From the NCBI GenBank assembly GCA_045541535.1, contig JAZQJG010000070.1:1-26057 (forward strand): a stretch of 26,057 nt of DNA, written 5' to 3'. The DNA comes from Firm-08 sp045541535. Its GTDB lineage: Bacteria; Bacillota; Clostridia; Oscillospirales; QAKW01. A model generated the notes under the pieces. The model searched no databases. It was not told the origin of the DNA and worked only from the letters and a program-made list of their open reading frames with translations. Positions within the stretch are counted from its first letter, which is position 1. The number at the start of each line of letters is the position of its first letter. Positions 14,648-22,385 of this stretch are shown here, piece by piece. The translations under genes and the position numbers were made by a program.

Positions 14648-14662
14648 TACTGAAATAATTTG

Positions 14663-14691
14663 TTGAAATTGCCTGAAGAATGTGATAAAAT
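14663..14691 (+). promoter_or_regulatory. Promoter of the LtaS-like/YidC-fusion cassette
   Basis: TTGAAA (14663-14668), 17-bp spacer, TAAAAT (14686-14691) with TG at 14683-14684 (extended -10). It lies just outside the right end of the MITE-like element. Transcription should start near 14698, so any start codon of the next gene must lie downstream of that. Confidence 0.75.
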
Positions 14692-14755
14692 ATATTGTAA
14701 CTATGCTTTTATACGTGTTTGGATGCTTGAGTTCAAAAATAGGGAGATGTTCGTT

Positions 14756-16507
14756 TTGAGTGAAGCAAAAATTCCCGCTAAGGGGAAGGAAAAAATCAAA
14801 CAAAAGCTGAGGGATCTGTGGAAGGATAAGCGTCCTTTTACCAAGCGGCTGATGCTTTCGGGCGCGGTGCTGTTGTCCTTCGTGTTTACCTTTATCTTTT
14901 TCGGGCCGCTGGAAATGGTGGCCTTCAGCGGTAATTCCCTGTATTATTCCTACAAGGACGTGCTGTGGCTGTTGCTGTTGACGGCGCTGGCCGTGTGGGT
15001 TGTGGGCAGTCTGCTGTTGGCGCTCTTGCGGGGCAAGATCTTCAATTACCTTGCCAGCGTGATCTTCGTGATCACCCTGTGCGGCTATTTGCAGGCCGGC
15101 CTGCTCAACGGCGATCTGGGCGCCCTGACCGGGGATGCCATTGCCTGGCAGGAATACCGTGGCAGTATGCTGATCGGTTTGGGCGTATGGCTGGCAGTAT
15201 TGCTGGTTACTTTCTTTGTGATGTACCTCCATCGCAAAACCTGGCGCCGTATTTTGACCTTCGTTTCCCTGTTGCTGGTGGTGATGCAGATGGCCCCCAC
15301 CGTGGGCATTCTGACCGGCAGTTATAAGGCTACCGAGATCAAGGACATCAGTAGATATTCCCTGACCACCGACGGAATGTACGAATTCTCCTCCAAGGAC
15401 AATATTTTCGTGTTTGTTTTGGATCGTCTGGATTATGACTATATTGAAAAGGCGCTGGCAGAGGATGCCGACTTTTTCGCCCCGCTGGACGGCTTTACCG
15501 CTTATACCAACGCCATTTCCGTCTTTGCCCGTACTCAGCCGGCCCTCAATCACCTGCTCACCGGCAGTGACGAGCTGGCCTATCGTATCTCCGATACGGA
15601 GTATTACAGCCGCTCCTGGACGGAAGGGGGCAAGGACCTGTTGGGCACTTTGAAGTCCAAGGGCTATACCAACGAGATCTATTCCAATATCAAATATCTT
15701 TTCAGCGATGCCGCCTATGCGACGGAAAACGTGGAAAACGTGAGTAACGGCGTCGGGGAGATCAACCGTCTTGCACTGCTGAAAAAGATGGGAGATCTTT
15801 CCACCTATCGCTATGCTCCTACGGCCATCAAGCCCTTCTTCTGGGCGGATACCAATTATTATAACGACGTGTTTGCCCCCGCCGAGGTGGAAAAATACGG
15901 CTTTAATGATGCGGCCCACGCCGCCGGCTTTGCCGACAGTGCGGCACAGCGTAGTGAGAGCGCCTTTAAACTCTATCATTTCTTCGGGCCCCATGCCCCG
16001 TATACCTTGAAGGAGGACGGCACCACCGACGGCAGTAAGACCTCGTTGTTGGCCCAGACCAAGGGGAGCTTTAACAATCTGTACAAGATCTTTGATCAGA
16101 TGAAAAAGCTGGGCATCTATGAAAATGCCACCATCCTCATCACGGCGGATCACGGTGCCGCCATCGACGACAGCAAGCCGGTGAGCAAGCCCACCCGTAT
16201 CGGTCTGTTTTACAAGCCCTCGGGTGCCGCCGGTACTCCGCTGACCCGGTCCGGTGCGCCCGTCAGCACCGATCAGATCCCCGCCACCCTGCTCAAGGCC
16301 GCCGGCGCCGACTACGCCGCCTACGGTAAGGCGTTGGACGAGATCGGGGAGACGGAGCAGGTGGACCGTGTCTATTACAAATCCATTGAAAACCCCGAAA
16401 CCGGGGATGAAGTACAGGTATACAAGTACAACGTGGTGGGTGACGCTTCGGTTATGGAAAACTGGAAGGTAGCCGAGGTTATGGACATCCAACACAGCTT
16501 TTATTAA
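14756..16507 (+). CDS. LtaS-like membrane enzyme of the sulfatase/alkaline phosphatase superfamily
   Basis: 583 residues. Five membrane helices (about 33-50, 68-91, 96-116, 137-158, 165-186) precede a catalytic domain, the layout of lipoteichoic acid synthase and related phosphotransferases. Candidate metal and catalytic residues are D223 in 'VFVLDRLDYD', the nucleophile Thr260 in 'FARTQPALNHLLTG', H413 in 'GPHAPY', and D465-H466 in 'LITADHG'. Such enzymes move a phosphoglycerol or similar group onto an acceptor outside the cell. It is too diverged to call as true LtaS. The start is uncertain: AGGGAG at 14741-14746 favours the TTG at 14756 (9-nt spacing) over ATG 14747, which touches it. AAGGAGG at the stop codon leads into the YidC fusion gene 10 bp later. 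Confidence 0.8.
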   Translation: MSEAKIPAKGKEKIKQKLRDLWKDKRPFTKRLMLSGAVLLSFVFTFIFFGPLEMVAFSGNSLYYSYKDVLWLLLLTALAVWVVGSLLLALLRGKIFNYLASVIFVITLCGYLQAGLLNGDLGALTGDAIAWQEYRGSMLIGLGVWLAVLLVTFFVMYLHRKTWRRILTFVSLLLVVMQMAPTVGILTGSYKATEIKDISRYSLTTDGMYEFSSKDNIFVFVLDRLDYDYIEKALAEDADFFAPLDGFTAYTNAISVFARTQPALNHLLTGSDELAYRISDTEYYSRSWTEGGKDLLGTLKSKGYTNEIYSNIKYLFSDAAYATENVENVSNGVGEINRLALLKKMGDLSTYRYAPTAIKPFFWADTNYYNDVFAPAEVEKYGFNDAAHAAGFADSAAQRSESAFKLYHFFGPHAPYTLKEDGTTDGSKTSLLAQTKGSFNNLYKIFDQMKKLGIYENATILITADHGAAIDDSKPVSKPTRIGLFYKPSGAAGTPLTRSGAPVSTDQIPATLLKAAGADYAAYGKALDEIGETEQVDRVYYKSIENPETGDEVQVYKYNVVGDASVMENWKVAEVMDIQHSFY

Positions 16508-16517
16508 GGAGGTTGCT

Positions 16518-18392
16518 ATGAATATTACCGATCTGGTAGGCGTACCGCTGGCCGCATTGCTCGGCTGGTGCTATGAGCTGTTGCACAGCTATGGCTGGGC
16601 CATCATCGTGTTCACCCTTTTGACCAAGGTGATTTTGTTCCCCGTTTCCATGTGGGTGCAAAAAAACTCCATTGCCATGGTGAAGATCACGCCGGACATC
16701 AATCGGCTGAAGATCAAATATTACGGCGATAAGGACACCATTGCCGAGGAAACCCAGGCGCTCTATAAACGGGTCCATTATCATCCCATGGCCAGCATTA
16801 TCCCTATGCTGGTGCAACTGGTATTGCTCATCGGCGTGATCGGCGCCGTCAAGAGCGTGGTGGGCGAGGCGGAAACTGTGCTCACCAAAATGCCCTCCGT
16901 GGACGGCGGCTGGACCTATCTGATGCCTCTGGGCGCAGGTCTGGCGGCGCTGGCGCTGGGCTTTGCCCAAAACAAGTTCAATCCCTTACAGCGGGAGCAG
17001 GGCACGGCCGAGCAATGGATGACCAACGGTTTTTCCATCGCCATCTCCCTGTTTTTGGGCGCCTTCGTTTCTCTGGGCGTCGGTATGTACTGGATCTTCT
17101 CCAATCTGTTCAGCATTCTCCAGCAGATGGTGCTCAATCTGGTGATCAAGCCCTCTAAATATATTGACTACGAGGAGCTGGCCAAGAGCAAAAAGGAACT
17201 GGAAGAGATCAACAGCCTGTCTGAAAAGGTTTCCAAGGAAGATAAAAAGAGAGAAAAGGCCGACTATAAAAAGTTCTTCTCGGTGGCCAACAAGCATCTG
17301 GTGTTTTACTCCGAAAAGAGCGGCTTTTATAAGTATTTTAAGGACGTCATTGAATATCTGCTGGCCAAGAGTAACGTGGTGATCCACTACGTTACCTCCG
17401 ACCCCAAGGACCAGATCTTCAAGCTGGCGGAGGCACAGCCCCGTATCCGTCCCTACTATATCGGTGAAAACCGTCTGATTACCCTGATGATGAAGATGGA
17501 TGCCGACATCGTGGTGATGACCTGCCCCGATATTGAGAATTATCATCTCAAGCGTAGCTACGTGCGTAAGGATATTGAATACATCTATATGTTCCACTAT
17601 CCCCTCAGCACCCATATGGTATTGCACACCGGCGCCTTGGATCATTACGACACCATTTTCTGCGTGGGTGAGTTCCAGTTTGACGAGATCCGCGCCGCCG
17701 AGCGGGTGTACAATCTGCCTGCTAAAAATCTGATTGCCGCCGGCTACGGCCAGTTGGAGCAGTTGCACGAAAGCTATCAGGCCATGGAAAAGGTGGAGCG
17801 CACCCATCCCAAGGTGCTCATTGCGCCCTCCTGGCAGTACGATAACATTTTGGACAGTTGTATCGATCCTATGTTGGAGGCATTGCTGGGCAAGGGCTTT
17901 GAGGTGGTGGTCCGTCCCCATCCCGAGTACGTCAAGCGCTACAAGCCCAGAATGGACGCCATCGTGGAGCGTTATAAGGGCAGAGAGGCCGAGGGACTTA
18001 CCTTTGAGCTGGACTTCACCGGTAACAACTCCATTTTTGACAGTGATATCCTGATCACCGACTGGTCGGGCACCGCCTACGAATTCTCCTTCGTCACCCT
18101 GAAGCCTGCGGTGTTTATTGATACCCAGCCCAAGATCAACAACCCCGAATACGTAAAGCTGGATATTGAGCCCTTGGAGTTCTCCCTGCGTTCTCAGGTT
18201 GGCCTGCAGGTTAGTCCTGATGATCTGGGGGATCTGGACGAAAAGATCCGTCATCTGATCGCAAACGGCAGTGATTATGCCGATCGGATCCTTTCCATCC
18301 GTGAAAAGTACATCGCCAACTTCGGCAACAGCGGACCGGTGGGCGGCCGCTACATTTTGCAGCAGCTCAAAAAGCGCCGCAATTCCAAATAG
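16518..18392 (+). CDS. YidC/Oxa1 insertase fused to a CDP-glycerol glycerophosphotransferase-like domain
   Basis: 624 residues with two unrelated parts. Residues 1-215 are a YidC/Oxa1-type membrane domain: 'YGWAIIVFTLLTKVILFPVSM' at 25-45, the cytoplasmic hairpin with 'I(T)PDINRLKIKYYGDKD', 'HPMASIIPMLVQLVLLIGVI', and later helices near 133-150, 170-188 and 190-210. The groove Arg typical of YidC is replaced by K37. A charged linker (220-250) follows. Residues 255-620 resemble the TagB/TagF transferase family: 'MFHYPLSTHMVLHTGALDHYD', 'VLIAPSW' at 433-439, 'VVRPHPEYVKRY' at 464-475 and 'DSDILITDWSGTAYEFSF' at 508-525. The transferase domain would lie on the cytoplasmic side. I infer that it handles a glycerophosphate- or polyol-phosphate-type polymer and that the YidC part anchors it or helps assemble the neighbouring membrane proteins. 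The ATG follows AAGGAGG. Confidence 0.85.
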   Translation: MNITDLVGVPLAALLGWCYELLHSYGWAIIVFTLLTKVILFPVSMWVQKNSIAMVKITPDINRLKIKYYGDKDTIAEETQALYKRVHYHPMASIIPMLVQLVLLIGVIGAVKSVVGEAETVLTKMPSVDGGWTYLMPLGAGLAALALGFAQNKFNPLQREQGTAEQWMTNGFSIAISLFLGAFVSLGVGMYWIFSNLFSILQQMVLNLVIKPSKYIDYEELAKSKKELEEINSLSEKVSKEDKKREKADYKKFFSVANKHLVFYSEKSGFYKYFKDVIEYLLAKSNVVIHYVTSDPKDQIFKLAEAQPRIRPYYIGENRLITLMMKMDADIVVMTCPDIENYHLKRSYVRKDIEYIYMFHYPLSTHMVLHTGALDHYDTIFCVGEFQFDEIRAAERVYNLPAKNLIAAGYGQLEQLHESYQAMEKVERTHPKVLIAPSWQYDNILDSCIDPMLEALLGKGFEVVVRPHPEYVKRYKPRMDAIVERYKGREAEGLTFELDFTGNNSIFDSDILITDWSGTAYEFSFVTLKPAVFIDTQPKINNPEYVKLDIEPLEFSLRSQVGLQVSPDDLGDLDEKIRHLIANGSDYADRILSIREKYIANFGNSGPVGGRYILQQLKKRRNSK

Positions 18393-18429
18393 TTTATTTT
18401 AAAATTAAAATATTAAAGGAGTTACCGTT

Positions 18430-18687
18430 ATGAAAAAAGTACTGAAATATCTGTATTTCGCCGTATGCTTTGCATTGATTCTGGCGCTGCCCTGCTTTGC
18501 CTATATCGATCCTACCATTATGACCTACGGCATCCAGATCATCGCCGCCGTGGCCGTTACCGTGGGCGCCGTTGTGGGTATCCTCTGGCGCAAGGCCAAG
18601 AAGAAGGTGCAGGACAAGCTGGGCATTGACGAAAATGCCAAAAAGGAAGTCGAAGACGAAATCGAGTTTGATGACGACGACGAATAA
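18430..18687 (+). CDS. Small 'YIDP' membrane protein of the envelope cassette
   Basis: 85 residues with AAAGGAG (18415-18421) 8 nt before the ATG. Residues 1-24 look like a signal peptide (cut after CFA), or a first helix. 'YIDPTIMTYGIQ' at 25-36 leads into a membrane helix (about 33-53), then a lysine-rich stretch (54-63) and an acidic tail ending in DDDDE. Small proteins beginning with a YIDP-x-x-x-x-Y-x-x-Q motif occur near polysaccharide and YidC-like genes in other Clostridia (from memory). The function is unknown; co-transcription with the LtaS-like and YidC-fusion genes, 37 bp apart, suggests an accessory subunit. Confidence 0.8.
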   Translation: MKKVLKYLYFAVCFALILALPCFAYIDPTIMTYGIQIIAAVAVTVGAVVGILWRKAKKKVQDKLGIDENAKKEVEDEIEFDDDDE

Positions 18688-18700
18688 AAACAGATAGAAG

Positions 18701-18734
18701 ATTGGCGCAACGTCCTTTAGAACGTTGCGCCAAT
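18701..18734 (+). terminator. Strong hairpin after the envelope cassette, possible terminator
   Basis: A perfect 13-bp stem (18701-18713 with 18722-18734) has an 8-nt loop. The tail on the plus strand (TCTACTATTCC) is only moderately T-rich, so termination may be partial and the lipoprotein gene that follows may receive read-through. Confidence 0.55.
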
Positions 18735-18777
18735 TCTACTATTCCTCCCGTATAGATGATATTAAGGAGCAATGTAT

Positions 18778-19398
18778 ATGAGAAAACATCTTCGTTTATT
18801 GGCAGTATGCTGTCTGGTTGTAATTTTGCTGGCAGGCTGTAAAGGGCGGATGATCATTGATTCCGACGATATGTCTGCTTCTGCAAAAGATCTTTTGAAA
18901 ACGGCGCCCCTTGTGTTTTTGGGTGTGGTCAGCGAGGAAAGCGAGGGCCATTATCGTAACGAGACCCAGGTGCACAAAAATGCAGACGGCAGCACCATGT
19001 ATAACTATTGGGTCACCCCCTACACCGTAAAGGTGCTGGAGGTCTATAAGGGCGATCTGGACGAAAGTGTTCGGGAATTGACCGTCAGTACGCTGAATTT
19101 CAACAGCAATGAGGACACATCAGCGCAAAGCGCCCAATCCTCTTTTTATCTGCAGGTGGGCGATAAAATGATCTTTTGCGTCAGCTATGAGCAAGCGGAT
19201 GAGAGCTACGTTCCTTTGTTTGACGATCTGGGATACTTTGAGCAGGTAAAGGGTGACGTTTATCGCAATGCCCAGGGCGAGGCGCTGGACGTCAGCCGGA
19301 TAAAGGAGACGTTGCAAAGCGCCGAGAACAACGGCGTTGATCTGTTGGCAGGGACCAACTATACCGCCGTGATCAAACCGGAGCATCTGGCAAAATAA
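18778..19398 (+). CDS. Putative lipoprotein, unknown function
   Basis: 206 residues. A type II signal peptide ends in the lipobox 'LAGC' with the lipidated Cys21, so it should be anchored to the outer face of the membrane. The mature part (22-206) contains 'YTVKVLEVYKGDLDESVRELTV', a pattern often seen in secreted beta-rich proteins of unknown function. I do not recognise the family. ATG 18778 was chosen over ATG 18772 because AGGAG (18765-18769) lies 8 nt upstream of the former and only 2 nt from the latter. It sits between the envelope cassette and a bidirectional terminator; a functional link to the cassette is possible but unproven. Confidence 0.75.
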   Translation: MRKHLRLLAVCCLVVILLAGCKGRMIIDSDDMSASAKDLLKTAPLVFLGVVSEESEGHYRNETQVHKNADGSTMYNYWVTPYTVKVLEVYKGDLDESVRELTVSTLNFNSNEDTSAQSAQSSFYLQVGDKMIFCVSYEQADESYVPLFDDLGYFEQVKGDVYRNAQGEALDVSRIKETLQSAENNGVDLLAGTNYTAVIKPEHLAK

Positions 19399-19414
19399 AA
19401 CGTCTTTGCAAGAC

Positions 19415-19458
19415 AATAAAAATAAATGCAGTCCGAAGGGACTGCATTTATTTTTTTA
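19415..19458. terminator. Bidirectional rho-independent terminator
   Basis: A perfect 15-bp stem (19420-19434 with 19439-19453) has a GAAG loop, with A-rich DNA on the left and seven T after 19450 on the right. It separates convergent genes: the lipoprotein gene (plus) and the DUF4838 gene (minus), whose stop codon lies in the T-run at 19456-19458. Confidence 0.88.
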
Positions 19459-21243
19459 TTTATCAAATTGATACCAGGGGTCGTTTATAAGGGCTTCGGG
19501 GAGCTTGTCGGTGCGGTTTTTGACGCGAATGGCAATGCCGTAGCCGGTGTGGTTGGCATAGTAGCTGTCAAAGGTGGTGGCCATATAGGTCAGCTCGCCG
19601 CTTTCGTCTTTACATTCCACCGTCTGTATGTCGTTTTTCTTTCTGTTTTCGTCCTCGGTGAACAGATGGCTGTAGCGGAAGGCCATACGCATCATACGGA
19701 TATTGTTGCGACAGACGGGATCGGTGGCGCGCTCCAGCGCCTGATCAAAGAGGGCGTAGACCGTCGGCTGATCCACGTGGGCGATGAAGAAATCGCCGGT
19801 GTCGTTGATGGGCACCTGACCGTCCAGGGTGGCCTCGTAAATGTGCAGGATCTCTTTGATCTGCTCGCCGCCCTCGCCGAACAGCGGGATAAAGCGGTCA
19901 AGCTGATCTTCCATAGACAGCCCGGTGTCGTAGGCGGTGCGGGCAAAGCAATAGAAGTTGAAGAGATTGTTCCAGTGATTAAAGCACTCCATCTGGGTGC
20001 CACTGCCGTCCAGCCCCAGCTTTACCATATTTTGAAAAGCGCTTTGCATCTCGTCGGCGGCGGGCATCACCCGTTGCTGGTTGCCGAAGTTGCCCATATA
20101 ATAATCATAATATACGGCGTGACGGCACTTTTGGCGGAAGCCCATCAGATTCTTTTCAAAATAGGTGTTGATCAGGGAACTGCCGTCGGGCTTGCCGCAG
20201 GTGCGCATCCCGTCCTGACTCCAGGTGGCCTGATCAATGAGGATGCCGTCACACAGGGTGATATCCTCGGGACATTGCCACAGGTCCATATACACCAGCA
20301 CGTCCACCTTTACGTCGGTGCGCTTTTCGGTGATGCGGCGGGCCACCTCGTTTTCAAAATACAGATAGTTTTCTACCTTGGAATGCTTGGCGCAGGCGGA
20401 GCAACAGCATTGTACCTTTTTGCCGTCGTGGGGCCACAGCGCCACGGTGTCCACCAGCGGATTTTGCTCCAGCCAGTTAAGGATATTGTCGGCCATGGTA
20501 CGGATACAATCTTCGTTACGACAGCAGAGCAACAACTGGCCGTCATAGTCGTCGGCGGCTTTGGGAATACAGCGACTGCCGTCGGCCTCCAGACGGTAAT
20601 ATTCGGGATGTTCGGTGGCATAGGCGGTCTCAAAATAACGGTTGCCGTAGGGCGGTAGCCAGGTGGAGATGGCCTGATGATGGCCAACACTCAGGCGGAT
20701 GCCCCGTTTGGTCAGCTCCGGAATCAACCCCAGATCGATCATCTGTTCATAACAGCCCGTCCAGGTGAGAATGCGGTTAAAGCGGTTTTTGGCCAACCAA
20801 TCGATGAAGGGGAGGGTGAGCCCTCTGTCAACGTTGCCCACCCAAAAATGGAACTGCACGATGGCGGTGCGGTAGGGCAGATCGGCGGTCTTTTCATAGG
20901 TTTGCTCGGAAAGGGTAAGGGTATGTTGATGGGGAATGATCTCACCCATAGGTACCTCGGGATTGCCGTAGGCGGCAAGGACACAGCCCACGTGTCTCTC
21001 CAAAAATTCATACACGGCGTACAAAACACCCCGTCCCTCTCCGTCGGGACTGCCCTGGAGATACACGGTGTCGGAGGTGATACGGATACGCAGGCCCTCG
21101 GGACCTTTCACCGTATCCTCCACGCCCACCACGAAGGTGTAGGGGCAGACCTCCACAGCCTGTTGCAGATAGCGCTTCAGCTCCTCTGCGGCAAACTGCT
21201 CCACGGGGGTGGGATTTTCATTTACACGAAGGGTAACGTTCAT
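19456..21243 (-). CDS. DUF4838-type putative glycoside hydrolase, cytoplasmic
   Basis: 595 residues. Residues 1-115 resemble the GH20b/GH67-type N-terminal domain ('FAAEELKRYL' at 17-26, 'GRGVLYAVYEFLERHVGC' at 70-87). The rest looks like the DUF4838 (beta/alpha)8 domain, with 'WPHDG' at 270-274 followed by a cysteine cluster, C279-C280-C281-x2-C284, common in this family and possibly metal-binding. The proteins are widespread in glycan loci but their activity is poorly established. There is no signal peptide, so it acts inside the cell. It is the last gene of a nagB-nagA operon: its ATG overlaps the nagA stop (ATGA), and GGGAGG precedes it by 7 nt. I infer that it releases GlcNAc or a related amino sugar from an imported oligosaccharide. 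Confidence 0.72.
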   Translation of the reverse strand: MNVTLRVNENPTPVEQFAAEELKRYLQQAVEVCPYTFVVGVEDTVKGPEGLRIRITSDTVYLQGSPDGEGRGVLYAVYEFLERHVGCVLAAYGNPEVPMGEIIPHQHTLTLSEQTYEKTADLPYRTAIVQFHFWVGNVDRGLTLPFIDWLAKNRFNRILTWTGCYEQMIDLGLIPELTKRGIRLSVGHHQAISTWLPPYGNRYFETAYATEHPEYYRLEADGSRCIPKAADDYDGQLLLCCRNEDCIRTMADNILNWLEQNPLVDTVALWPHDGKKVQCCCSACAKHSKVENYLYFENEVARRITEKRTDVKVDVLVYMDLWQCPEDITLCDGILIDQATWSQDGMRTCGKPDGSSLINTYFEKNLMGFRQKCRHAVYYDYYMGNFGNQQRVMPAADEMQSAFQNMVKLGLDGSGTQMECFNHWNNLFNFYCFARTAYDTGLSMEDQLDRFIPLFGEGGEQIKEILHIYEATLDGQVPINDTGDFFIAHVDQPTVYALFDQALERATDPVCRNNIRMMRMAFRYSHLFTEDENRKKNDIQTVECKDESGELTYMATTFDSYYANHTGYGIAIRVKNRTDKLPEALINDPWYQFDK

Positions 21244-22385
21244 ATTTTTACCTCCCTACCACGGACGTAAATTCCGCGGATATTGATCTCGTCGTCAAAA
21301 ATAATCAGATCGGCATCGGCGCCGGCGCGGATGCGACCCTTGTTCAACCCCAGCAGATCGGCGGGTACGGCGGCGGCCATATACACGCTGTCTACCAGCG
21401 AGATGCCTGCCTTCCGGCAGGTGCGCAACAGAATATCGCCGGTGGCGATACTGCCGGCAAAGGCGGAGCGATCCGCCAGCTTGCATACCCCGTCCTCCAC
21501 GATATAGGGGACGCCGTTCAGTTCGCCCGTTTGCTTCTCCAGACCGGAGGCGCTGAGGGCGTCGGTGATCAGGGCGATCTTGTCCCGTCCTTTGACCTTA
21601 TACACCAATTGGATCAGTTCCGGCGGCAGATGGGCGCCGTCGGCAATCAACTCGGCGTAGATGCCTTCCTCCAGCAAGGCGTATTCCACCACGCCGCCCC
21701 GACGGAATCCCCCCGCACGGGTAACGGTGGAGGTGCAGGAATACAGATGGGTGATCAGCCGACAGCCGTCGGCAAAGGCGGCCTGCATTTCGGCCACGGT
21801 GGCGTCGGTATGACCGGCGGCAGGAAGCACGCCCGCCGCCACCAGCGCCTTGCAAAAGCGGCCGTCGGTATCCAGCTCGGGGGCATAGCTCCAGCGACGG
21901 ATCACGTCGCCGTGACGAGCCAGTAGGGGCAGATATTCCTCCGCCTTGGGCGGGGTGATAAAGTCGGTGTTTTGGGCGCCGCATTGGTTTTTGGAAAAAT
22001 AGGGGCCCTCCAGATGGATGCCCGCCAGATTGCAGGGGGTATCGTTGCGCCGCAGGCACTCTTTATATTGTTTGATAGCGGCCTCCAGTTGCGCCACGGG
22101 GGCGGCGGCCAGAGTGGGCAGAATGGTGGTGGTGCCGTGGGCCAAATGATGGTCTGCGGCCAGGACAAAGTCGTCGGCATTGCCGGTGCCGAAATCACTT
22201 CCGGCGCCGCCGTGCACGTGCAGATCGATCAGCCCCGGGGACAGATACAGCTCCCCCAGATCGACACTTTGGGTGCAGGGCTTCTCCTCGGCGCTTACCG
22301 CTGCAATTTTGTCCCCCTCCAGATAAACGTAGCCGTCCAACAGGCCCTCGGGCAGGATGATCCGTTTACTCTTGATGCGTACCAT
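21240..22385 (-). CDS. nagA: N-acetylglucosamine-6-phosphate deacetylase
   Basis: 381 residues, amidohydrolase superfamily. Metal and active-site residues are visible: H56-x-H58 in 'DLHVHGG', E126 in 'GIHLEGPYF', H192 in 'AGHTDA', H213 in 'THLYS' and the catalytic D275 in 'LITDALSAS'. It removes acetate from GlcNAc-6-phosphate to give glucosamine-6-phosphate for NagB. 'NQCGAQNTDFI' follows the EGPYF motif where many NagA proteins have KGAH. The start at 22385 overlaps the nagB stop (TAATG), which fits translational coupling; a 27-residue extension reading into nagB is open but unlikely. Confidence 0.92.
   Translation of the reverse strand: MVRIKSKRIILPEGLLDGYVYLEGDKIAAVSAEEKPCTQSVDLGELYLSPGLIDLHVHGGAGSDFGTGNADDFVLAADHHLAHGTTTILPTLAAAPVAQLEAAIKQYKECLRRNDTPCNLAGIHLEGPYFSKNQCGAQNTDFITPPKAEEYLPLLARHGDVIRRWSYAPELDTDGRFCKALVAAGVLPAAGHTDATVAEMQAAFADGCRLITHLYSCTSTVTRAGGFRRGGVVEYALLEEGIYAELIADGAHLPPELIQLVYKVKGRDKIALITDALSASGLEKQTGELNGVPYIVEDGVCKLADRSAFAGSIATGDILLRTCRKAGISLVDSVYMAAAVPADLLGLNKGRIRAGADADLIIFDDEINIRGIYVRGREVKI

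Noticed and set aside
14660..14755. Upstream start codons (14660, 14723, 14747) for the LtaS-like gene
   Set aside because: 14660 precedes the predicted transcription start, 14723 has no ribosome binding site, and 14747 touches AGGGAG; the TTG at 14756 has proper spacing.
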